Of a stretch of DNA of 31,001 nt, positions 1 through 6,981 are shown one piece after another. Position 1 is the first letter of the stretch; the number at the start of each line of letters is the position of its first letter. The translations under genes and the position numbers were made by a program. The stretch is from assembly GCA_910585745.1 (NCBI GenBank), contig CAJUFM010000034.1, positions 1 to 31,001 on the forward strand, given 5' to 3'. This DNA comes from an uncultured Eubacterium sp. (lineage in GTDB: Bacteria > Bacillota > Clostridia > Lachnospirales > Lachnospiraceae). The notes below the pieces were generated by a model. It saw only the letters and a list, made by a program, of their open reading frames with translations. It searched no databases and was not told the origin of the DNA.

Positions 1-11
1 AGAGATTTTGC

Positions 12-62
12 GTCAGACTTTCTATCGTTAGGTCATAGAAGATAGAAAGTTCTGACTTTTTT
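12..62 (+). terminator. Intrinsic terminator / possible attenuator ahead of the MATE gene
   Basis: Positions 12-26 pair with 41-56 (about 15 bp with one bulged base, loop of 14 nt) and are followed directly by a TTTTTTGTTTTT run. The ribosome site AAGGAG of the next gene begins at 69, only about six bases after the U-tract. A promoter has no room between them, so the downstream gene is probably reached only by read-through or antitermination. The alternative is that the hairpin simply ends a gene lying off the window edge. Confidence 0.8.
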
Positions 63-80
63 GTTTTTAAGGAGATGTCT

Positions 81-1400
81 ATGAAAGCAGAAACATTTTT
101 AAGAGAATTTTTTCGATATGTAATATTAAATATATGCGGTATGGTTGGCTTATCGTGTTACATACTTGCTGATACCTTTTTTATTTCAAACGGTTTGGGT
201 GCAAATGGTCTGACTGCGCTTAATTTAGCTATTCCTATTTATAGCTTTATTCATGGAAGCGGTCTGATGTTTGGAATGGGAGGCGCAACAAAATATTCCA
301 TTTACAGAGGGCAAAAAAAATATGAAAATGCAGATAAATCTTTTTCAAATACAATATGTATCATGTCTATATTGGCTGTCATTTTCGTACTAACAGGCAT
401 TTTCTTTTCTGAAAAACTAACAAAACTATTAGGCGCTGACAAAGACGTTTTTCATATGACAAAAACATATTTACAGGTTATTTTACTTTTTAGCCCGGCA
501 TATATGGCGAATGACACTCTGATCTGCTTCGTAAGGAATGACGGAAATCCTAAGTTATCTATGATTGCTATGCTGACTGGAAGTTTCTCAAACATTATTT
601 TAGATTATATATTTATTTTCCCCCTTAATATGGGAATATTTGGCGCAGTATTAGCCACAGGGTTAGCACCTGTTATTAGCTTAATTGTCTTGTCTAGGCA
701 TTGGTTTGCAAAACAAAACCAGTTTCATTTAGTACGAATAAATCCGTCCTTTAGGCTGACAGGAACTATCATTTCTTTAGGTATTCCGTCTTTCATCATA
801 GAAATGGCTTCCGGTATTGTAATGATAGTCTTTAATGCTATTATTCTGAACCTGCAAGGAAATATCGGTGTAGCTGCTTATGGTGTAGTTGCAAACTTAT
901 CACTTGTGGTTGTTTCAATTTATACTGGAATAGCGCAGGGAACGCAGCCAATTTTAAGCAGAGTATATGGATATGGAGAGCATGATAGTCAGAAGCAAAT
1001 TTTAAAATACGCCTTAAAAACAATGATGGTTATATCATGCGGCATTTATTTGTTTTTTTTATTATCTGCCAGTCCAATTGTAAGTGTGTTTAACAGTGAA
1101 CAAAATGTGCAGTTGCAGCAGATTGCAGTAACAGGATTAAAATTGTATTTTACTGCCATTCCATTTGTCGGGTTTAACATCATTATATCTGCATATTTTA
1201 CATCAACAGAAAAAGCACTGCCTGCACAAACCATTTCACTGTCAAGAGGTTTTTTAATTATAATCCCTATGGCGTTTTTCCTGTCTTTTTTATTAAAAAT
1301 GACGGGAGTATGGTTGTCTTTTCCAATTACTGAATGTTTTGTCACTTTAATTGGCATTGCATTATATATTAAATCAGAAAGAGGTAAGAAAAATGTTTAG
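81..1400 (+). CDS. MATE family multidrug/Na+ efflux transporter
   Basis: Polytopic inner-membrane protein of about 439 residues, the usual length for the MATE family, with about twelve hydrophobic segments in two halves. MATE pumps export drugs or metabolites in exchange for Na+ or H+. The N-terminal stretch around ILADTFFISNGLG and ALNLAIPIY is typical of clostridial MATE proteins. I place the start at ATG 81, six bases after AAGGAG (69-74), rather than the in-frame ATG at 75. Its base composition is clearly more AT-rich than genes after 2500, and a remnant of a Nim-like gene overlaps its last eight bases. Both facts suggest a separately acquired, partly decayed operon. A terminator hairpin sits right before its ribosome site. 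The substrate cannot be told from sequence. Confidence 0.9.
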   Translation: MKAETFLREFFRYVILNICGMVGLSCYILADTFFISNGLGANGLTALNLAIPIYSFIHGSGLMFGMGGATKYSIYRGQKKYENADKSFSNTICIMSILAVIFVLTGIFFSEKLTKLLGADKDVFHMTKTYLQVILLFSPAYMANDTLICFVRNDGNPKLSMIAMLTGSFSNIILDYIFIFPLNMGIFGAVLATGLAPVISLIVLSRHWFAKQNQFHLVRINPSFRLTGTIISLGIPSFIIEMASGIVMIVFNAIILNLQGNIGVAAYGVVANLSLVVVSIYTGIAQGTQPILSRVYGYGEHDSQKQILKYALKTMMVISCGIYLFFLLSASPIVSVFNSEQNVQLQQIAVTGLKLYFTAIPFVGFNIIISAYFTSTEKALPAQTISLSRGFLIIIPMAFFLSFLLKMTGVWLSFPITECFVTLIGIALYIKSERGKKNV

Positions 1401-1566
1401 AGAAATGCGAAGAAGAAAACAAATGTTATCAGTTGATGAATGTATTGAAATTCTGAATAAAGGTACATCTGGTGTACTGGCATTAACAAATGAAAATTCT
1501 ATTTTAAGCAAAGGAAGTGATAGCATAGGAAGGTTATTGTTGCTGGCACTTAATAAACATCTATAA
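1393..1566 (+). pseudogene. Truncated Nim-like / pyridoxamine 5'-phosphate oxidase family protein
   Basis: The reading frame opens at ATG 1393 inside the MATE stop region. Its first 35 or so residues (MFREMRRRKQML, then ECIEILNKGTSGVLAL) match the N-terminus of small flavin-binding Nim/PPOX-fold proteins. From about residue 36 the similarity is lost and the frame ends after 57 residues, where the family normally runs to about 150. The flavin-binding beta barrel is therefore missing. It was probably the second gene of the MATE operon (8-nt overlap) and is now a remnant. The family call rests on the N-terminal motif alone. Confidence 0.7.
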
Positions 1567-1601
1567 AAGCGAACGATTTTGTTGATGAAATCGTTCGCTT
1601 T
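1566..1601. terminator. Perfect 14-bp inverted repeat after the MATE/Nim remnant
   Basis: Positions 1566-1579 and 1588-1601 are perfect reverse complements (AAAGCGAACGATTT and its partner) around an 8-nt loop. A-runs and T-runs at the stem base make it usable on either strand. No long U-tract follows, so termination strength is uncertain. Confidence 0.7.
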
Positions 1602-1654
1602 ATGTATAATAGAATTGAAAAGAGATATTTCTTTTTTAGGACGATAATTATTGA

Positions 1655-1744
1655 TTCTTCAAGAAAGGCGGGATAACAGATGCGGAGGAAAAAACAGATA
1701 ACGACACAGAGTTTGCAACCGTATTTGTTGCGGTAAAAGGTTAA
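1655..1744 (+). pseudogene. C-terminal remnant of an unidentified gene
   Basis: An open frame without a start codon runs from 1655 to a TAA at 1742. It reads as a plausible protein tail ending ...FATVFVAVKG, and a ribosome site and the next remnant gene follow immediately. There is not enough sequence to name the family. I regard it as the last 20-25 codons of a gene whose front has been deleted. Chance cannot be excluded, but the arrangement (stop, GGAG, next ATG) is that of an old operon junction. Confidence 0.4.
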
Positions 1745-1752
1745 GGAGAGCT

Positions 1753-2368
1753 ATGATAAGAATGTTGACTAAAGAACAGCTGAATATAATGGACGATTGG
1801 ATGCAGGCGGAAGCCCGTCCATCGTGCGAAGTGGAATTACCTGTTTAACGGCGGCAGCAAGGACACTATTGTTGAGAAAATGCTGAAATATCAGAATGGG
1901 GATGGTGGTATGGGCAGTGGCTTTGAGGCAGATGTGCTTTGCCCTTTATCTGCTGCCATACCCACAGCAGAAGCAATTTTTCAAGCATATGAGTATGAAC
2001 TTGATTGTTCTTCTGAAATGGTTTAAGGCCATATTGTCTTATTTTGAAAAGTCAGTACAGGATATACCGAAGTATTGGGAGAATACTTGATAACACTTGT
2101 TTTGATATAAGCAAGTATAATGGGTATTATTTCACTCCCCTTGATTTCGTATCATCACCTGATTCAATATGTACGACGATGTGAAGCATGGAATTGAACA
2201 GACCTTTGATTTTTGCTCAATAACATAAATGAACAAGGGGTATGGAATCCCAATTTCTCCTGGGGAATTGACAGTGATGTTGCCAGACAGGTAACTGAGA
2301 ACTGGAAGGGATATATCACCGTAAAGAGAGCCAGGATATTACTTAATTTCGGCAGAATTGAAAAATAA
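1753..2368 (+). pseudogene. Degraded alpha/alpha-toroid (prenyltransferase/squalene-cyclase-like) protein
   Basis: Read in one frame this stretch is broken, but moving between frames gives continuous sensible protein. It starts MLTKEQLNIMDDWMQAEARP at 1762. The frame shifts near 1829 and continues KWNYLFNGGSK, KYQNGDGG, GFEADVLCPLSAAIPTAE, then shifts again near 2018 into WFKAILSYFEKSVQD. A jump near 2085 leads to LDNTCFDISKYNGYYF. Two further single-base losses follow near 2183 and 2213, and the end is ENWKGYITVKRARILL. The QNxDGG motif recalls the toroid repeats of terpene cyclases and prenyltransferases. The jump near 2085 suggests an internal deletion. Function in the intact form is unknown to me. 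Confidence 0.7.
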
Positions 2369-2441
2369 TCAATCCTGCCAAAGATTGTGGTACATTTTTA
2401 AGGCTTCCTTAATCAGTAACGACATTTATCAGACAGATACC

Positions 2442-2472
2442 TTGACCCTGCCCCTGGGACATACTTTATAAT
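2442..2472 (+). promoter_or_regulatory. Promoter with a 19-bp spacer, MerR-type
   Basis: TTGACC (2442-2447) and TATAAT (2467-2472) are separated by 19 bp, and an imperfect GC-rich dyad (GACCC...GGGAC) fills the spacer. Over-long 19-20 bp spacers with a dyad between the boxes are the hallmark of promoters activated by MerR-family regulators. No merR gene is seen in the window. The first gene downstream is the phospholipase C-like protein at 2587, about 110 nt away. Confidence 0.5.
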
Positions 2473-2586
2473 AGGGGTAGCCCCAGAATCTATTGTTATA
2501 TTTACAAAGCAAAACAGATGATAATGGCAGGATCCGATTGTCAAAGGACACCCTTTTGTACTGCTGTTATAAGGAGGGAAGATCAA

Positions 2587-3246
2587 ATGGCATCTAGAGT
2601 TATTCATTACATTGTCGGACAGCTGGCAGCAGAACGGATCTCTTTGAAGAATCCTGAAGATTTTATTTTCGGGAATCTGCTACCAGATTGTGTGGACGGT
2701 CCCGGGGGAAGAAAGGGGGCGAAAGCGAGATCACATTTCTGGCATTATGATACAAAGAATCATACAAAAGGACAGAACTGGCATCTTTTTTGGGACAAGT
2801 ATGAATGCCATCGTGAGGATGAGCTATATCTGGGCTATATGTGTCATCTGGTGACCGATGCTGTATGGCTGCGGCATTTAATATTTCCCTTGAAGAAAAG
2901 GGACAAAGATGGTATCTGGTCAATGGAAATTTTGTATCGGGATTATCACCGCTTGAATGAACTGCTGCGGAAAGATTTCCAACCTGCCATGCCAGAATTA
3001 TTATGGCAGAAAAATGATATCGAAGAGGCAGACCGGTCTGTATGGGAGGATTTCAGGCAGGAATTACTAAAAGAACTGTGTGAGGATACCGGGGCCAGGG
3101 AGGAGGACCTTGAGATTATGAGATATGACTTTATCTTAGATTTCCTGCAGAAGGCAGTAAATACTGTTGTAGAAGAAATAGAGGCGAAGAAGGCGCAGCA
3201 GAAAGGCCGCGATCCCAGGGAATTCTATGTGCCGGATGACAAATAG
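2587..3246 (+). CDS. Zinc-dependent phospholipase C-like protein
   Basis: A 219-residue soluble protein with the features of the zinc-dependent phospholipase C / S1-P1 nuclease-like fold: NLLPDCVDG near the N-terminus, HFWHYD, and a helix GYMCHLVTDAVW. Their His and Asp residues would bind metal. Related clostridial proteins are usually annotated only as zinc-dependent phospholipase C family; their substrates are not settled. There is no signal peptide, so it probably acts in the cytoplasm, unlike secreted alpha-toxins. ATG 2587 is chosen because AAGGAGG (2571-2577) lies ten bases upstream. The in-frame ATG at 2518 has no such site and would add 23 unfamiliar residues. The C-terminal part is charged and helical. 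A thioesterase follows 47 bases on, possibly co-transcribed. Confidence 0.75.
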   Translation: MASRVIHYIVGQLAAERISLKNPEDFIFGNLLPDCVDGPGGRKGAKARSHFWHYDTKNHTKGQNWHLFWDKYECHREDELYLGYMCHLVTDAVWLRHLIFPLKKRDKDGIWSMEILYRDYHRLNELLRKDFQPAMPELLWQKNDIEEADRSVWEDFRQELLKELCEDTGAREEDLEIMRYDFILDFLQKAVNTVVEEIEAKKAQQKGRDPREFYVPDDK

Positions 3247-3293
3247 AATATATATTAAATGGCGGTACACCAGCCGGAAAGGACAAAGAAAAA

Positions 3294-3707
3294 ATGATAC
3301 AGGCTTATGAACATAAAGTACAATATTACGAAACGGATCAGATGAAGGTCGTTCATCACTCCAATTACATCCGCTGGTTTGAGGAGTGCCGCATCGACTT
3401 GATGGAAAAAGGCGGTCTTGGGTATGAGAGGATGGAGACAGAAGGAATCATCTGCCCAGTGGTATCAGTATCCTGCCAGTACGCCGCCATGATCAGATTT
3501 GGCGAGGTGGCAGAGATTATTCCCAAAGTGGAAAAATTCAATGGCATCCGTCTTGTCATATCTTATGAAGTCAGGGACAAGGAAACAAAAGAGCTGCGCT
3601 GCACCGGAGAGAGCAGCCACTGTTTTCTGGATGCCAAGGGGCATCCGGTAAATCTCAAACGAAGCAGCCCGGAGTTTTATAATATGTTTTTGAAATTGAG
3701 TGAATAG
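3294..3707 (+). CDS. Acyl-CoA thioesterase, hotdog fold (4HBT/YbgC type)
   Basis: 137 residues, the normal length of a single hotdog domain. The opening YYETDQMKVVHHSNYIRWFEECR region (residues 11-33) carries the catalytic Asp (D15) and the HHSNY helix start of 4-hydroxybenzoyl-CoA/YbgC-type thioesterases. These enzymes hydrolyse acyl-CoA or acyl-ACP thioesters in the cytoplasm; the chain preference is not visible. The ribosome site (AAAGGA) is weak. A strong bidirectional hairpin ends the unit just after the stop codon. Confidence 0.85.
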   Translation: MIQAYEHKVQYYETDQMKVVHHSNYIRWFEECRIDLMEKGGLGYERMETEGIICPVVSVSCQYAAMIRFGEVAEIIPKVEKFNGIRLVISYEVRDKETKELRCTGESSHCFLDAKGHPVNLKRSSPEFYNMFLKLSE

Positions 3708-3714
3708 GCTAAAA

Positions 3715-3752
3715 AACACCAGTGTTCCAATTCCTTATGAAACACTGGTGTT
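3715..3752. terminator. Bidirectional terminator between convergent genes
   Basis: AACACCAGTGTT (3715-3726) pairs perfectly with AACACTGGTGTT (3741-3752). On the minus strand the stem is followed by a run of six T, making it a good terminator for the beta-helix gene. On the plus strand, after the thioesterase, the U-tract is poor. Confidence 0.85.
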
Positions 3753-3757
3753 ATTCA

Positions 3758-4996
3758 TTATGATTGTGTGAAATAATAACTGCTGTAGTGTTTGTCACTC
3801 TTAGCAATATACAGGATATCGTGGTTGTTAATGGCAAAATACCGGAGGACGGCATTTTCACCCAGAGTATTCTGCTTCATTGATTCAATAGAAGCGGGAG
3901 AAAAACTGTTGTAGGTGGCTGGATAGCTCGCCGCGATGTCTCCCGCAGGCTCCTTGTGTCCTTTGGCATAAAATGGCATGTAAACGTTTTGAAAGGTATT
4001 TCCGCTGATGATGGGATCGATCACGCCGCCCCTCATGAAGATTCCAAATTTCTCTTTTTGGATATCATTTCCATTCCAGCCCTGTACACCATCGATGGTG
4101 TTTCCGCGGATCACTGCGTTTTTCCAGTTTTCCATCATGATCGGACTCTGGACGCTGTTTCGGAAGGTGCAGTTTAATATCTGTATATTGGTGTGGTATT
4201 TGTTTGGTGAAAATCGGTGGGTATCGATGCCACGGTACAGGTTCGTAAAGCTGCAATTCTGGATCGTAACATTCAGATCCGGTGTCTTGTCAAACTTTGA
4301 ATACTTGCCGTTAAAGCCGTTGGTGACCTTATCCGGGGTATCTAAGTTAATGGCGCAGCGTTCCCCGTTTTTATTGTTGGCGAAGGAGCAGTTGGTCACA
4401 GTGACATCCTTTCCAGCGGTGATCTCGATAAAATGCCCGTCGCGCAAATTGGTGAAAGAAATATTTTCAATGGTCACGTTGGAGCAGTGGGGAACCCGGA
4501 TCGCCTCACTCTTGTTGCATTTAGCCAGGTTCATCACCACTTTTCCCTCACCGGCGATGCGGATGTTTTTTTCACCGCTGTAGCCGCCGATGGAATTCTT
4601 TTTTTTCAGCCGGGAGCTGCGCACGCATTCAAACATGACATGTCCTGCCTTTAATTTTTTTGTGTGGGTGTTATTTGTCTTGTTCATGACCACGCCGTCT
4701 TTTAAGATCACTGTAATATTAGAAGAGACTGGCAGCGCGTTGGTCAGGTTGTAAGTTCCCTTTTTCAGTGTCAGGGTTCCGCCGCCTCTTTTGGACATCT
4801 CGTCCAGATAGGAGCGGAGCGTCAGATAATGCCTGGTATATTTATTGTAGACCGGCGTCTTCACATACTTATTTTTATATGGTTTAGAAGACGGTGACAG
4901 GGTAAAATTTTTCTTTGCCTCTGACGAGCGGGAAGCTGACAGACAAAGAGTTATGGCGAGAACAGCCAAAATGAGTATTTTATAAAACTTTTTCAT
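3758..4996 (-). CDS. Secreted right-handed beta-helix (pectate-lyase-like) protein
   Basis: 412 residues with a clear signal peptide: KK start, hydrophobic core LILAVLAITLCL, likely cleaved near residue 27. The mature part opens with a polysaccharide-lyase-like segment (YLDEMSKRGGGTLTLKKGTYNLT, the usual entry strand of the pectin-lyase fold). It then shows many beta-helix coils with Asn ladders, such as NVTIENISFTNL, DVTVTNCSFANN, NVTIQNCSFTNL and NIQILNCTF. No lyase catalytic set is certain, so it may bind or cleave a glycan or act as a surface protein. I see no cell-wall sorting motif. TAAGGAGGA lies upstream of ATG 4996. prfC ends 44 nt upstream on the same strand, so read-through is possible. 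Confidence 0.85.
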   Translation of the reverse strand: MKKFYKILILAVLAITLCLSASRSSEAKKNFTLSPSSKPYKNKYVKTPVYNKYTRHYLTLRSYLDEMSKRGGGTLTLKKGTYNLTNALPVSSNITVILKDGVVMNKTNNTHTKKLKAGHVMFECVRSSRLKKKNSIGGYSGEKNIRIAGEGKVVMNLAKCNKSEAIRVPHCSNVTIENISFTNLRDGHFIEITAGKDVTVTNCSFANNKNGERCAINLDTPDKVTNGFNGKYSKFDKTPDLNVTIQNCSFTNLYRGIDTHRFSPNKYHTNIQILNCTFRNSVQSPIMMENWKNAVIRGNTIDGVQGWNGNDIQKEKFGIFMRGGVIDPIISGNTFQNVYMPFYAKGHKEPAGDIAASYPATYNSFSPASIESMKQNTLGENAVLRYFAINNHDILYIAKSDKHYSSYYFTQS

Positions 4997-5040
4997 AAGA
5001 TGGTTTCCTCCTTATATTTATTCCCACAGGAATTATTTTC

Positions 5041-6636
5041 TTACATCGCTGCATTGGACACCTCGCCCAGCTGCAGGCCCTCGTTTCGTTCCAGAACGGT
5101 CTGGATGCTCCAGGGATGGGTGAACAGAAGCAGCGGGTTTCCTTTGAAATCCTTCACTTTCTTTGTATCAGAAGTGACAGAGAGGGCATTTACGTCAATA
5201 TCCTCATTCTCGATCCAGCGCACATGCTCATAGGGGAGCTGGTCCATGCGGATCTCTACATTATATTCATTCTGCAGGCGGTACTGCAGGACCTCAAACT
5301 GGAGAACTCCCACCACGCCCACGATGATCTCTTCCATTCCGGTATTAAATTCCTGAAAGATCTGGATGGCCCCTTCCAGTGCGATCTGGGTGATGCCTTT
5401 CATAAACTGTTTCCGCTTCATGGTATCCACCTGGCGGACTCTGGCGAAATGCTCCGGGGCAAAGGTGGGTATGCCCGCATAGCGAATATTTTTCCCGGAT
5501 TTGCATAGCGTATCGCCGATGGAAAAGATCCCCGGATCAAAAATACCGATGATATCTCCGGCATACGCCTCTTCCACATGTTTGCGCTCCTGGGCCATCA
5601 TCTGCTGGGGCTGTGCCAGACGGATCTTTTTGCCGCCCTGGACATGCATGACCTCCATCCCGGCGGTAAATTTTCCGGAGCAGATACGCATAAATGCGAT
5701 GCGGTCCCGGTGGGCTTTGTTCATGTTTGCCTGGATCTTGAAGATAAAAGCTGAAAAATCCTCAGAAAAAGGATCCACAGGATTTTCACCGGAGAGCCGT
5801 GGGAGTGGGGAGGTGGTCATTTCAAGAAAATGTTGTAAAAAGGTTTCCACTCCAAAATTCGTCAGCGCTGAGCCAAAAAATACTGGAGACAATTTGCCGT
5901 TACGCACTTTTTCCAGGTCGAATTCATCACTGGCGCCGTCCAGAAGCTCAATCTCATCCACTAATATATCATGATATTCCTTGGTGATCAGTTCATCCAG
6001 GCCGCTGTCGCCCAGGCTCGCCTCCACCGATTCAATCTTGTGTCCGTTATCGGCGGCAATAAAGCGGGAAATCGTCTTTGTATTCCGGTCGTAGACGCCC
6101 TTAAAATTCTTTCCGGAGCCGATGGGCCAGTTGACAGGGCAGGTGCGGATCCCCAGTACGTTTTCAATCTCATCGATCAATTCAAAGGGATCTTTTGCCT
6201 CCCGGTCCATTTTGTTAACGAAAGTAAAGATAGGGATTCCTCTCATGACACAGACTTTGAAAAGTTTAATGGTCTGTGCCTCCACTCCTTTGGATCCGTC
6301 GATCACCATGACTGCAGAATCCGCCGCCATCAGAGTCCGGTAAGTATCCTCCGAGAAATCCTGATGTCCCGGAGTGTCTAGTATGTTAATGCAGAATCCG
6401 TCATAATTGAATTGGAGCACAGAAGAGGTAACTGAGATTCCACGTTCCTTCTCAATCTCCATCCAGTCGGATACGGCATGTTTGGCAGCTTTCCTTCCCT
6501 TTACGGAGCCGGCTAGATTGATCGCCCCTCCATATAATAAGAACTTTTCCGTCAGTGTGGTCTTTCCTGCGTCCGGGTGGGAGATGATGGCAAATGTCCT
6601 GCGCTTCTCAATCTCCTGCTTTAATATGTCGCTCAT
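5041..6636 (-). CDS. prfC: Peptide chain release factor 3 (RF3 GTPase)
   Basis: 531 residues from ATG 6636, the usual length of RF3. This cytoplasmic GTPase removes RF1/RF2 from the ribosome after termination. Visible motifs are G1 SHPDAGKTT (residues 19-27), switch II DTPGH (87-91) and G4 NKMD (141-144), followed by the translation-factor beta barrel and the RF3 C-terminal domain. MSDILKQEIEKRRTF is the canonical N-terminus; GGAG six bases upstream supports this start over in-frame ATGs at 6648 and 6705. The gene starts only about 30 nt after the terminator of the upstream tRNA-Gln. It therefore needs either read-through or a promoter overlapping that hairpin. Confidence 0.95.
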   Translation of the reverse strand: MSDILKQEIEKRRTFAIISHPDAGKTTLTEKFLLYGGAINLAGSVKGRKAAKHAVSDWMEIEKERGISVTSSVLQFNYDGFCINILDTPGHQDFSEDTYRTLMAADSAVMVIDGSKGVEAQTIKLFKVCVMRGIPIFTFVNKMDREAKDPFELIDEIENVLGIRTCPVNWPIGSGKNFKGVYDRNTKTISRFIAADNGHKIESVEASLGDSGLDELITKEYHDILVDEIELLDGASDEFDLEKVRNGKLSPVFFGSALTNFGVETFLQHFLEMTTSPLPRLSGENPVDPFSEDFSAFIFKIQANMNKAHRDRIAFMRICSGKFTAGMEVMHVQGGKKIRLAQPQQMMAQERKHVEEAYAGDIIGIFDPGIFSIGDTLCKSGKNIRYAGIPTFAPEHFARVRQVDTMKRKQFMKGITQIALEGAIQIFQEFNTGMEEIIVGVVGVLQFEVLQYRLQNEYNVEIRMDQLPYEHVRWIENEDIDVNALSVTSDTKKVKDFKGNPLLLFTHPWSIQTVLERNEGLQLGEVSNAAM

Positions 6637-6664
6637 GTTAATCTCCATTCCTGATTTTTCTATA

Positions 6665-6710
6665 GAAATAAAGAAAAGCTTTGAAAAACACCTTTCGTCA
6701 TTCAAAGCTT
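6665..6710 (-). terminator. Terminator of tRNA-Gln
   Basis: On the minus strand AAGCTTTGAA (6710-6701) pairs with TTCAAAGCTT (6685-6676) across a 15-nt loop. A T-rich tract (TTCTTTATTTCT) follows. It lies between the tRNA and prfC. Confidence 0.8.
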
Positions 6711-6718
6711 CCTTATCA

Positions 6719-6790
6719 CTGGGCTACAAGGATTCGAACCTTGAAATGCTGGAGTCAGAGTCCAGTGCCTTACCATTTGGCGATAGCCCA
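6719..6790 (-). tRNA. tRNA-Gln (anticodon CTG)
   Basis: The minus strand folds as a 72-nt cloverleaf: acceptor TGGGCTA/TAGCCCA with discriminator G, D arm GCC/GGC, anticodon stem CTGGA/TCCAG around loop CTCTGAC (anticodon CTG, reading CAG), and a T arm with GTTCGAATC. The layout matches bacterial tRNA-Gln. CCA is not encoded, so the tail must be added by the nucleotidyltransferase. Confidence 0.95.
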
Positions 6791-6808
6791 ATCTCAATCA
6801 CGAATGCT

Positions 6809-6837
6809 ATTATACAATAATTTTTTGTAGAATGCAA
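6809..6837 (-). promoter_or_regulatory. Sigma-A promoter of tRNA-Gln
   Basis: On the minus strand TTGCAT (6837-6832), a 17-bp spacer, then a perfect TATAAT (6814-6809). This places the transcription start about ten bases before the mature tRNA 5' end. Confidence 0.85.
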
Positions 6838-6894
6838 GGGTTTTTTTGAAAAAAATGAAAAAAAATTATTTTATTTTAAAATATAGTTTATCTC

Positions 6895-6923
6895 TTGACA
6901 TTTATATTAAATTTGGATAGAAT
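6895..6923 (+). promoter_or_regulatory. Sigma-A promoter of guaB
   Basis: TTGACA (6895-6900), 17-bp spacer, TAGAAT (6918-6923). A long A/T-tract region (6841-6890) immediately upstream could serve as an UP element. The leader before guaB would be about 50 nt, and I see no purine riboswitch or stable hairpin in it. Confidence 0.85.
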
Positions 6924-6981
6924 TTTATATTAATATACGTAGAAAAAACAGTGATAAAATCAAAAAGAGAGGACGGGAAAA

